Positions 1 through 6,686 are shown, counted from the first letter of the stretch. The stretch is 6,762 nucleotides of DNA from an uncultured Acidobacteriota bacterium (GCA_946887105.1 CAMPKJ010000266.1:1-6762); one strand, 5' to 3'. Numbers and translations are program-made. The notes: generated by a model not told the origin, from the letters alone.

Positions 1-659
1 CCCTGGCGCTGCTGATCGGGAGAGTGTGGGACGAAGCGCGCACCCGCGCCGCCGCGATCGTGCTGGTGTTTCTCGGCGCAGTGTTTCTGGTCGGGTCGTT
101 CTTCGCGCATCGCACCACGCTCAAGCCGGAGATGATGGCCATCGCGGACGAGTCGGCGCTCGCATTCGGCGCCGTGTTCACGATCGCGGGCCTCATCGCA
201 ATCTTCGCGAAACGCCGCGAAGTGGTGCTGATCGCGTTGACGTTGCCGGCGTTTGCGCTGCCGCTGCTCGCGACTCCGATGCTGCACGCGATCGCGGAAC
301 GCCGCTCCACCAAGTCGTTCATCGCCGAACTGCAGCCGCACCTCACGCCGCAAACGCAGATCATCGGCGTCGAAGCCTTCACCGGCTCGATGCTGTTCTA
401 TCTGCGGCGGCCGATGACCGTGGTCACCGAAGATGCGAGCGAGCTGACCAGCAACTATCTGATGCGCCGCTACGAACGCTTCGCGAACCATCCCGCCTCG
501 CCGCTGAAGCCGCTGTCGTACTTCGAGCGTTCGCTGGCCGCGACGAACCCGCGCGTGTACATCGTGAGGCTGAAGGACGCACGCTGGCGTCAGCCGCTGG
601 AGGCGCAAGGCTGGAAGCCGATCGCCGAAGGCGTGCATCACATCGCGTACGCGCGGTAG
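1..659 (+). CDS. C-terminal part of a multi-pass membrane glycosyltransferase (GT39/ArnT-like), 5' end outside the window
   Basis: The reading frame is open to the left edge, and the codons before the first internal GTG (base 24) encode more hydrophobic sequence, so this is a truncated gene and not one starting at 24. Three hydrophobic stretches, each followed by basic or polar loops, are visible at about bases 48-107, 153-209 and 222-278. A soluble tail of about 120 residues follows. This layout, with late membrane helices and then a small extracytoplasmic domain containing a segment reading FYLRRPMTVV, matches the C-terminus of GT39/PMT/ArnT-type transferases, which move sugars from polyprenyl-phosphate donors to lipid or protein acceptors at the membrane. 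The catalytic N-terminal loop (the usual acidic pair) is outside the window, so activity and substrate cannot be judged. The family is inferred from layout and local sequence flavour. Another large polytopic envelope protein remains possible. Confidence 0.7.
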   Translation, partial: LALLIGRVWDEARTRAAAIVLVFLGAVFLVGSFFAHRTTLKPEMMAIADESALAFGAVFTIAGLIAIFAKRREVVLIALTLPAFALPLLATPMLHAIAERRSTKSFIAELQPHLTPQTQIIGVEAFTGSMLFYLRRPMTVVTEDASELTSNYLMRRYERFANHPASPLKPLSYFERSLAATNPRVYIVRLKDARWRQPLEAQGWKPIAEGVHHIAYAR

Positions 660-670
660 GGAACGACGAG

Positions 671-690
671 AGGCCTCCGGTCGTATCCCC
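671..690 (+). repeat. Upstream shared element, copy 1 (before asnB)
   Basis: The bases AGGCCTCCGGTCGT followed by AT and CCCC lie between the end of the glycosyltransferase gene and the asnB start. The same 14 bases, followed directly by CCCC, occur on the minus strand at 6704-6687 ahead of the helicase gene. Both copies therefore point toward the gene they precede. The core AGGCCT is palindromic. It could be an operator for a dimeric regulator or a dispersed intergenic repeat; two copies cannot distinguish these. Confidence 0.4.
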
Positions 691-696
691 TACAAT
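691..696 (+). promoter_or_regulatory. Candidate -10 element of a leaderless asnB promoter
   Basis: TACAAT matches five of six bases of the sigma-70 -10 consensus. It ends nine bases before the asnB GTG, so a transcript starting the usual six to eight bases downstream would begin at or within a few bases of the start codon. No Shine-Dalgarno site lies in the nine intervening bases, which agrees with a leaderless message. No good -35 hexamer is visible at 17-19 bases spacing; that position is partly occupied by the shared GC-rich element at 671-690. Confidence 0.45.
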
Positions 697-705
697 GCCG
701 CCCGC

Positions 706-2529
706 GTGTGCGGCATCTACGGCATGGTCGGCGCGGGAGCGCTGCGATATCCCTCGGTCCTGGAGATGATGGGGGAGGCGCTGCAGCATCGCGGGCCGGA
801 TGGGCATGCCACCTTCACGGGCACCGCGGCGCGCATCGGCACCGAGCGGCTGCGCATCATCGATCTGCACGAGCGCGCCGATCAGCCCTTTGCCTCGCCC
901 GACGATCTGGTGTGGCTGGAGGCGAACGGCGAGATCTACAACGCCGCTTCGATCCGCGCGCGCTTTCCTGACTATCCGTATCGCTCGCACTCTGACGTCG
1001 AGACCATCCTGCCGCTGTACCTCGCGGAGGGCGCGGCGGCGGTCGCGCAGCTCGACGGCATGTTCGGTCTGGCGATCTGGGATCACCGCACGAAGACCTT
1101 GCTGCTCGCGCGCGATCGCGCCGGCGAGAAGCCGCTGTTCTACGCGAACGTGCACGGCGAAGTGCTGTTCGCGTCCGAGCTGCAATGCCTGCTGCGCCAT
1201 CCCGATGTCTCCCACGAGCTCGACCGCGAGGCCATCGCCGACTATCTGGCCCTCGGCTACATTCCGGAGCCACGCACGGCGTTCCACGCCATCCGGCGCG
1301 TGCCGGCGGGCGCGTACATGCTGTTCCGCGGCGATCGCGAGGAGACCATCCGCTACTGGGATCCCACGCGCTTCACGCCGCATGCGATCGATGCGCGCGA
1401 AGCAATCGCCGAAACGCAGCGGCTGATCGAAGCCGCGGTCACGAAGCAGGTGATGTCGGACGTGCCGGTGGGCGTGTTCGTCAGCGGCGGACTCGACTCA
1501 TCGATCCTGGCGACGCTGGCGTCCGACGCGATCGGCGTGGACAAGGTGCATACGTTCTCCGCGCAGTTCGCCGAGGCCTCGTATGACGAGAGTGGGGACG
1601 CGGCGGTGCTGGCGCGGCGGATGCGCACGAAGCACGTGCCGGTGCGCACGGACGAGGAAACGCTGCGCGACGCGCTGCGCAATGTCACCGAGCGCGTGGC
1701 CGAACCGCTCGCCGATCCGGCCATTCTGCCGACCTTCCTGCTCGCGCGTGCGGCTCGCGAGCACGTGAAAGTGATCCTCAGCGGCGAAGGCGCGGACGAG
1801 TTGTTCGGCGGCTATCCGACCTATGTCGGTCACAAGCTCGCGCCGAAGTACGAGGCGCTGCCGCTGTTCCTGCGGAAAGGCGTAGGCAAGCTCGCCTTTG
1901 CGCTGCCGGCCTCGCGGAAGAAGGTCACGTTCGAATATCTGCTCAAGCGTTTCGTGCGCGATGCCGCACGGCCGTGGAGCGAGCGTCACCTGCGCTGGTT
2001 CGGCTCGGGACTGACCGAGCGCGTGCCGGATCTCGATGCGCCGGGCACCGATCCGCTGGCCGGCGCGATGCTGCTCGACTACAGGAGCTACCTGCGCGAC
2101 AACCTGCTCGTGAAAGTGGATCGCGCCACGATGCTCTCGTCGGTCGAAGCGCGCGCTCCGTTTCTCGATCGCGACGTCACCGCGTTCGCGCTCTCGCTGC
2201 CGTCGGAGCTGCGCGTGCACGCATTGACGACGAAGTGGGTGCTGAAGAAAGCCGCGGAGAAATGGTTGCCGCACGATGTGATCTACCGGCGGAAGCGCGG
2301 CCTGAGCGTGCCCATCGCGGGATGGATCAACCGCGGCCTGCGCACGGAGGTCGATCGCTTGCTCGATCCCGCACGTCTGCGCGGCCGCGGACTGGTCGAC
2401 GAACCGCGCGTGACGGCGTTGCTCGCGGAGCATCGCGCCGGCCGTGCCAATCACGCCAAGGCTCTTTGGACCGTGGTCATGCTGGAGTATTGGCTGGAGC
2501 GATGGGTGGATCGCCGCGATCAGGCGTAA
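706..2529 (+). CDS. asnB: Asparagine synthetase (glutamine-hydrolysing), AsnB type
   Basis: This 607-residue enzyme is predicted to convert aspartate, glutamine and ATP to asparagine, glutamate, AMP and pyrophosphate in the cytosol. The N-terminal class II glutamine amidotransferase domain (about 2-210) begins MCGIYG, so Cys2 becomes the nucleophile after Met removal. That fixes the GTG start at 706. The RGPDG loop is at 29-33, Arg48 and Asn74-Gly75-Glu76 fit glutamine-binding residues, and Asp97 is in place. The synthetase domain (about 230-600) has the PP-loop SGGLDSS at 260-266, SGEGADELFGGY at 359-370 (Glu361 and Asp364), a VDRATM...EARAPFLD core, and Lys510 in a TKWVLKKA segment. Nothing essential is missing. 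It is longer than the roughly 550-residue E. coli AsnB, closer to AsnB-like proteins found in surface-polysaccharide loci, where some amidate sugar acids. The glycosyltransferase upstream keeps that alternative open, but plain asparagine synthesis is the default. Confidence 0.93.
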   Translation: MCGIYGMVGAGALRYPSVLEMMGEALQHRGPDGHATFTGTAARIGTERLRIIDLHERADQPFASPDDLVWLEANGEIYNAASIRARFPDYPYRSHSDVETILPLYLAEGAAAVAQLDGMFGLAIWDHRTKTLLLARDRAGEKPLFYANVHGEVLFASELQCLLRHPDVSHELDREAIADYLALGYIPEPRTAFHAIRRVPAGAYMLFRGDREETIRYWDPTRFTPHAIDAREAIAETQRLIEAAVTKQVMSDVPVGVFVSGGLDSSILATLASDAIGVDKVHTFSAQFAEASYDESGDAAVLARRMRTKHVPVRTDEETLRDALRNVTERVAEPLADPAILPTFLLARAAREHVKVILSGEGADELFGGYPTYVGHKLAPKYEALPLFLRKGVGKLAFALPASRKKVTFEYLLKRFVRDAARPWSERHLRWFGSGLTERVPDLDAPGTDPLAGAMLLDYRSYLRDNLLVKVDRATMLSSVEARAPFLDRDVTAFALSLPSELRVHALTTKWVLKKAAEKWLPHDVIYRRKRGLSVPIAGWINRGLRTEVDRLLDPARLRGRGLVDEPRVTALLAEHRAGRANHAKALWTVVMLEYWLERWVDRRDQA

Positions 2530-2533
2530 TCTA

Positions 2534-2558
2534 GTGTCTTCCTTCCGTAAGGAGGCAC
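2534..2558 (+). promoter_or_regulatory. Hairpin sequestering the Shine-Dalgarno site of the downstream gene
   Basis: The inner stem pairs CTTCCTT (2538-2544) with AAGGAGG (2549-2555) around the loop CCGT, as seven pairs with one G-U. After a single bulged T (2537), GTG (2534-2536) pairs with CAC (2556-2558), giving ten pairs in total. The structure begins five bases after the asnB stop and ends two bases before the next ATG. The 3' arm contains the whole ribosome-binding site, so the folded form should hinder initiation. There is no T-run after it, so it does not look like an intrinsic terminator. Pairing was read by eye; no folding energy was calculated. Confidence 0.55.
2549..2555 (+). promoter_or_regulatory. 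Consensus Shine-Dalgarno site that fixes the ATG at 2561
   Basis: AAGGAGG, preceded by T, complements the 3' end of 16S rRNA almost perfectly and sits five bases before ATG 2561. This makes 2561 the start, not the earlier in-frame ATG at 2444, which lies inside asnB. It is much stronger than anything before the other genes here. Confidence 0.85.
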
Positions 2559-2560
2559 AG

Positions 2561-3706
2561 ATGATCCAGCAGCTCGATGCCTTCGTGCTCATGCCGTACG
2601 GGTCGAACGGCGAATACACCGACGGGGTGAAGGAATCGAACTTCGTCTTCACCGAGATCATCGCCCCGGCGGTCGTGCAGGCCGCCCGCCAGATCGAGAC
2701 GCAGAACGCCGCCGATGGAGATGCCGAGCCCGTCAAATACCGGATCCATCGCGAAGTCGATCACCCGCATGCCGGCTCGATCACGTCGTCACTCCTGCGC
2801 AGCCTGGCCGGTGCGGACGTCGTGATTGCCGACATCACCGGACGCAACGCCAACGTGTTTCTGGAACTGGGGATTCGCTACGCATTGCGCAGCAAGGTCA
2901 CCATCCTCCTGGCGCAGGCTGGAACGCAGGTGCCGTTCGACATCAAGGTCTATCGCTACATCGAATACGAACGCTTCGATCCGCGCACCGCGCGCGACCG
3001 CATCGCGGAGATGATCTGCGAAGGGATCTCGGACAAAGTCCGCTCCGACAGCATCGTCTTCGACGTGTTTTCTTCGATGAGCGTGGCCATTCCGGGCATC
3101 GTGAACAGCTTCGGAGTGGAGGCCCAGCCGAGCGACGAGACCATGTCCTGGGGCGAATACATGACCCACATCGAGGACCATGGGCGATACCTGTCGGACG
3201 CCTCGCACGACCACCGCTACCATCCGGCGGCGATCATCGGCATCAGCAATGGTGGCGCGGCCGCGGCGGATCTGATCGCCAGGAGCGTGTTTGCCACGAG
3301 CGACGTCCCGGTGCTGACGCTTTGGGCGAAGCGCACCGAGGTGACGCACTTCTTCGACAACCCATTCAATGACGCGATGGTCGAAGGGATCGCGAAGGTG
3401 GGACGCCGCGGGGCGGACGGTACGCAGGAGTTACTGCTCATCGACGATCACATGGGCACCGGCGCGACCGCGCGCCAGGCCGTGACGTATCTCCGGGCCC
3501 GGCTCGGCGATGCCATTCGCGTGACGTTCATTCCGATCATCTCCGCGCGCCGGGAAAGCATCGCCGTGGTGGAGGATCTGCTGCCGTACAGCCGCGTGAA
3601 CGATGCCGGGAAGCACATTTTTCTGGTCACCAAAGACCAGTTCATGGACCTCCTCGGCACGAAGGCGCAGTACTTCCCGTATCTGCGGAAGCAGGTCTAT
3701 CACTGA
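2561..3706 (+). CDS. Fusion of a nucleoside-deoxyribosyltransferase/TIR-like domain and a phosphoribosyltransferase domain
   Basis: This 381-residue soluble protein has two recognisable parts. Residues 1-140 form a Rossmannoid domain that opens with FVLMPYG (8-14). It then carries the signature ADVVIADITGRNANVFLELGI (85-105), in which Glu102 sits where nucleoside 2-deoxyribosyltransferases place their catalytic glutamate. This family also grades into TIR-like and N-glycosidase effectors of bacterial immunity. Residues about 195-381 form a type I phosphoribosyltransferase: MSWGEYM (195-201), GISNGG (227-232), a possible pyrophosphate-loop AKR (256-258), and the PRPP-binding motif LLLIDDHMGTGATA (291-304) with the Asp-Asp pair 295-296. 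The linker at 140-195 is unassigned. Both parts would act at N-glycosidic bonds, so base release coupled to base salvage is one inferred role; a defence or stress effector is another. The true substrate is unknown. The gene follows asnB by 31 bases, and its ribosome site lies in a hairpin. There is no signal peptide or membrane segment. Confidence 0.82.
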   Translation: MIQQLDAFVLMPYGSNGEYTDGVKESNFVFTEIIAPAVVQAARQIETQNAADGDAEPVKYRIHREVDHPHAGSITSSLLRSLAGADVVIADITGRNANVFLELGIRYALRSKVTILLAQAGTQVPFDIKVYRYIEYERFDPRTARDRIAEMICEGISDKVRSDSIVFDVFSSMSVAIPGIVNSFGVEAQPSDETMSWGEYMTHIEDHGRYLSDASHDHRYHPAAIIGISNGGAAAADLIARSVFATSDVPVLTLWAKRTEVTHFFDNPFNDAMVEGIAKVGRRGADGTQELLLIDDHMGTGATARQAVTYLRARLGDAIRVTFIPIISARRESIAVVEDLLPYSRVNDAGKHIFLVTKDQFMDLLGTKAQYFPYLRKQVYH

Positions 3707-3710
3707 GGCG

Positions 3711-4229
3711 CTATTCGAACAGCACCGACACCCAGCGCACGCCCCATTGATCGCCGCGCGGCACCATCGAAATCCAGTACAGCGACTGGTGCTCGTTGCC
3801 GAGCGAGACGCGCGCGAGCACGCCCGCTTCTTTCGCGTTGTACGGATGCAGCAGCGGCGCGGAGAGCTCGACCAGCATGGCGTCGGAGTGCTGGTCGATG
3901 TCGCGGACGTCGATCGGGACCCACGCGCACGAGCCGCGCCCCAGCTCGATCGGGATGGCGCGGTTCGTCACGGCCGCGGCCGCGCGCCGTTTGGCTCCGC
4001 GCGGCGTGGTCGATCCGGCCAGTGCGGCCAGGTTCTTCGCGGTGACCAGCGGCTGGGTCACCTTCACGATCGTGGTGCGCCCGGTGGCGAGGGCGTCCAT
4101 CTTCAAGCGCGCGCAGAGCGCCTCGACGACGCGGGCGGGGAGCACGTCCCACTGCGGCGCAGCGACGGGAGGTTGATTGGACGCGCAGGCAGTCAGGAGC
4201 AGCGCACAGAGAACGATGCGCCGGCTCAA
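3711..4229 (-). CDS. Small predicted lipoprotein of unknown function
   Basis: The 172-residue product starts MSRRIVLCALLLTAC, a short basic and hydrophobic signal ending in the lipobox LTAC with Cys15 as the predicted lipidation site. The mature chain would be about 158 residues, membrane-anchored and outside the cytoplasm. After a Pro/Ala-rich tether, the body is a mixed alpha/beta sequence with no further membrane segment. A motif around GRGSCAWVPIDVRD and a C-terminal strand pair (YWISMVPRGDQWGVRWVSVLF) are the most distinctive parts; I do not recognise a family. The start is TTG, supported by GAGGA (4241-4237) seven bases upstream and by its overlap with the helicase stop codon. Its 3' end lies four bases from the end of the opposing plus-strand gene. 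Co-expression with the helicase is probable, but why a lipoprotein is paired with a DNA helicase is not evident. Confidence 0.75.
   Translation of the reverse strand: MSRRIVLCALLLTACASNQPPVAAPQWDVLPARVVEALCARLKMDALATGRTTIVKVTQPLVTAKNLAALAGSTTPRGAKRRAAAAVTNRAIPIELGRGSCAWVPIDVRDIDQHSDAMLVELSAPLLHPYNAKEAGVLARVSLGNEHQSLYWISMVPRGDQWGVRWVSVLFE
4226..4229 (-). promoter_or_regulatory. TTGA stop/start overlap coupling helicase and lipoprotein genes
   Basis: On the minus strand, the last helicase codons are followed by TGA, and TTG of the lipoprotein gene overlaps it as TTGA. GAGGA at 4241-4237 lies inside the end of the helicase gene at a suitable distance. A ribosome finishing the helicase could reinitiate directly on the lipoprotein. 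Confidence 0.6.
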
Positions 4230-6661
4230 AACACGATCCTCAACTGCGGCGTCGCCTTCGCTTCGAAGAACGACCGGATCTCGCTGGCCGGTTTGCGCGA
4301 CACCAGTTCGCGCGGCGACTCCTCGTACCAGTCGGCGGGGAAGTAGCGCGTGTACGTCTCCTGCGTGAAGCGCTTGCAGAGCAGGGCGATGATGCCGACG
4401 TCGTGCTCGCTGCGGATCACGCGGCCGGCGGACTGCACCACCCGGGTCATGCCCGGAATCAGGTACGCGAACTCGAAGCCCGCGCCGTACTGCTCGTCGT
4501 AATACTCCTTGAGCAGTTCCTGCTCGAAGCTCACCTGCGGCAGCGCGGGACCGATCACCATCACGCCCGACAGCATATCGCCCTGGTAGTCCACTCCCTC
4601 CGCGTACATGCCGCCGGAGACCGCGAGAATCAGGTTTCCGCGCTTCGGACGGTCGCGCAGGATGTCCAGGATGGCGTTGCGCTCGTAGTCGGTCATGTCG
4701 TTGCGTTGCACCATCACGCGTTTCTGGATCGGCGGCATGCGCTCCGCGATCTCGCGCAGGAAGGCGTAGCTCGGGAAGAGCGCCAGGAAGTTGCCGTCCC
4801 CCGCGTCCGCGATCTCGGCGACGTTCTCCGCGATGCGCACGTAATGATCGGCGCGGCGCTTGTACGTGGTGTCCACTTCCGGCACGACCACGATCTTGCG
4901 GTTGCTCCGCGGGAACGGCGACGGCAGCGAGAGCTCGGCGGTGCGATCGCCGGGAAATCCGAGCGTCTTGCGATAGAACTCGAACGGCTCGAGCGTCGCG
5001 GACAGCGCCACCGTGGCGTGCGCGGAATCGAAAATCTCGCCGAGGAACTTCGACGGATCCTTGCAGAACACCTTCAGGCGGATGCCGTCGCTGGTGCGCT
5101 CCACGACGTGCGCGAGCGCGTCGCTTTTCTCGCCGAGCATGTTCGTGAACTTCACCAGCTTGAAGTAGAAGTCGATGATCGGGTCTTCTTCATCGGCGAT
5201 GCGGTTGTCGATCTTCCAGCCGATGTACTCGAGGACGATCCGTTCCCACTCGATGCGCTGTTCGAGGAACAGCTCGCGGTCGGGAGTGCAGAGCGCCTGG
5301 CGGATGTCGTCTTCGAGCACCTCCGCGCGCTGATGGAACTCGTCGCGCAGCATGGCCAGCAGCTCTTCCCATCCTTCCACCCAGCAGTTGCGGCTCATGA
5401 ACTGCTGGCGCACTTCCTCGAACGACTTCTCGTGCAGCTCCGGCGAGTACCAGGAGCGGCCGCGATCGACGAGGTTGTGCGCTTCGTCGACGATCAGCAC
5501 GCAGTCGCTGTAATCCTTCTCCTGCGAGTAGGTCTTCAGGCCGACGTACGGATCGAAGATGTAGTTGTAGTCGCACACGATCACGTCCGCCTGATCGATC
5601 AGCTCCAGCGAAACCTCGAACGGGCAAACCTCGGTCGACTTCGCGAGCTCGAACGTCACATCGGGATCGTAGTAGCTCATCGACGTGACGATGTTCGTCA
5701 GCAGGCCGCTCTTCGACATCTTCTCCGAGTACTTCGCCGCGTACGGGCAGAAGTCCTCGTGGCAGATCATCTCCGTGTGCGCGCACATCTTCTGCTTCGC
5801 GCGAATGCGCAGCACGCGGAACGACCCGTCGTTGAGCATCTCCAGCGCCTTCACGGCCGCATCCTGCTGGAGCGTTTTCGAGGTCAGGAAAAACAGTTTC
5901 TTGCCGAGCTTCAGCGACTGCTTCACCGCCGGATAAAGCACCGCCATGGTCTTGCCGATGCCGGTGGGCGCGGAGATCAGCAGCGCGTCGCGTTGCCAGA
6001 TGCCGCGCGCCACCGCGGACACGATCTCCTCCTGCCCGTTGCGCATGCCGTCGAACGGAAACTGCAGCGTGTCGGCGAACGCGCGTTTGGCGTGACGCAG
6101 GGCGGCCGAGACTTCGAGGTCCTCGACCAGCTTGGCCAGGCTGGCGTGCAGCGCCGACTCCACCTTCTCGCGATCGAACTCCGTGTCGATGACCTTCGCC
6201 TCGCCGGAGACCAGATCGATCAGCGCGAGCTGCGGCGCGAACGCAAACCCTTCCAGCTCCGGCTGACTCGACAGGAAGTAGGAATAGAGCAACAGCTGGT
6301 AGAGATGCCGCTGCAGTTTCTCCGACCTGTAGAGTGCTTCCAGCTCCAGATCGAAGTGGATCGACTTCACTTCCTCGATCGAAACGCGCTTCGCTTCTCG
6401 ATCGATCGACAGGCCGTCGATGCGGCCGGTGACGGTGACCGACCATCCGCCCAGTGTCGTGCGATGAACGACATGGACCTCGGCGCGATAGTGCGGATCC
6501 TCGTTCGCACGCTGTTCCGCGCGGCGCGTGTGGATGTCCTGCCCGATCCACATCCTGCGGAATCCATCACCACGCTCGACGCCGATGCGGCGGTAGGTCG
6601 ACTCCTGCACCAGGTCGCCCACGCCGCACACGATCTCCCGCTTCTCATAGTCGACCCGCAT
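4226..6661 (-). CDS. XPD/DinG-type (Rad3 family) DNA helicase with N-terminal PD-(D/E)XK nuclease domain
   Basis: This 811-residue protein is predicted to be an ATP-driven superfamily 2 helicase fused to a nuclease. Residues about 1-190 carry a RecB/Cas4-like PD-(D/E)XK fold: GQDIH (40-44), GRIDG with Asp82, the ExK motif Glu97-Val-Lys99, and QLLLY (122-126). All key residues are present, so cleavage activity is expected. The helicase has a Q-like segment near 207-213, Walker A APTGIGKT (231-238), the DEAH box VDEAH (391-395), a LSATLEP motif, and motif VI QSAGRVIR (743-750). Cys293, Cys300, Cys305 and Cys346 lie between motifs I and II, where XPD and DinG hold a [4Fe-4S] cluster, though the spacing differs from both. 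The ATG at 6661 is the first possible start: an in-frame TAA lies two codons upstream. No Shine-Dalgarno site is visible. A role in DNA repair or R-loop/D-loop processing is inferred from the family; defence is possible. The lipoprotein gene overlaps its end. Confidence 0.9.
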   Translation of the reverse strand: MRVDYEKREIVCGVGDLVQESTYRRIGVERGDGFRRMWIGQDIHTRRAEQRANEDPHYRAEVHVVHRTTLGGWSVTVTGRIDGLSIDREAKRVSIEEVKSIHFDLELEALYRSEKLQRHLYQLLLYSYFLSSQPELEGFAFAPQLALIDLVSGEAKVIDTEFDREKVESALHASLAKLVEDLEVSAALRHAKRAFADTLQFPFDGMRNGQEEIVSAVARGIWQRDALLISAPTGIGKTMAVLYPAVKQSLKLGKKLFFLTSKTLQQDAAVKALEMLNDGSFRVLRIRAKQKMCAHTEMICHEDFCPYAAKYSEKMSKSGLLTNIVTSMSYYDPDVTFELAKSTEVCPFEVSLELIDQADVIVCDYNYIFDPYVGLKTYSQEKDYSDCVLIVDEAHNLVDRGRSWYSPELHEKSFEEVRQQFMSRNCWVEGWEELLAMLRDEFHQRAEVLEDDIRQALCTPDRELFLEQRIEWERIVLEYIGWKIDNRIADEEDPIIDFYFKLVKFTNMLGEKSDALAHVVERTSDGIRLKVFCKDPSKFLGEIFDSAHATVALSATLEPFEFYRKTLGFPGDRTAELSLPSPFPRSNRKIVVVPEVDTTYKRRADHYVRIAENVAEIADAGDGNFLALFPSYAFLREIAERMPPIQKRVMVQRNDMTDYERNAILDILRDRPKRGNLILAVSGGMYAEGVDYQGDMLSGVMVIGPALPQVSFEQELLKEYYDEQYGAGFEFAYLIPGMTRVVQSAGRVIRSEHDVGIIALLCKRFTQETYTRYFPADWYEESPRELVSRKPASEIRSFFEAKATPQLRIVF

Positions 6662-6672
6662 TGGTTATGTGA

Positions 6673-6678
6673 AGTTTA
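6673..6678 (-). promoter_or_regulatory. Candidate -10 element of the helicase promoter
   Basis: On the minus strand TAAACT lies 11 bases before the helicase ATG, inside a short AT-rich patch (about 6662-6680) in otherwise very GC-rich DNA. Transcription starting six to eight bases downstream would leave a leader of only a few bases, consistent with the absence of a ribosome-binding site. No -35 hexamer is clear; the shared 14-base element occupies that position. The match to consensus is moderate. Confidence 0.3.
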
Positions 6679-6686
6679 ACCGGGAA

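Noticed and set aside
424..1383. A 319-codon minus-strand open frame over the glycosyltransferase end and the asnB start.
   Set aside because: It is Arg/Ala-rich, has no motif and crosses a gene boundary on the opposite strand.
2534..2558. The hairpin after asnB as an intrinsic transcription terminator.
   Set aside because: No T-run follows the stem; it is followed directly by the start of the next gene, and its 3' arm is the ribosome site.
2444..2560. A longer N-terminus for the fusion protein, using the ATG at 2444.
   Set aside because: It would lie inside asnB, ignores the near-perfect Shine-Dalgarno site before 2561, and adds residues unlike the family, which normally begins just before FVLMP.
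1498..2736. A 412-codon minus-strand open frame across the end of asnB and the start of the fusion gene.
   Set aside because: It lies antisense to two genes with clear motifs, has Arg/Gln/His-rich composition and matches no family, so it is a frame shadow.
3603..4346. A 247-codon plus-strand frame continuing past the fusion gene end.
   Set aside because: It overlaps the fusion gene out of frame and is antisense to the lipoprotein; composition is Arg/His-rich and no domain is visible.
5190..6551. A 453-codon minus-strand frame within the helicase gene.
   Set aside because: It is a +1/-1 shadow of the helicase with extreme Arg/Ala/Gly composition. The helicase frame is unbroken, so it is not evidence of a frameshift.
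4403..6679. A 758-codon plus-strand open frame antisense to the helicase.
   Set aside because: The product is a repetitive His/Arg/Leu/Ala/Val-rich chain with no domain, typical of the mirror frame of a GC-rich gene. The minus-strand frame carries every helicase and nuclease motif.
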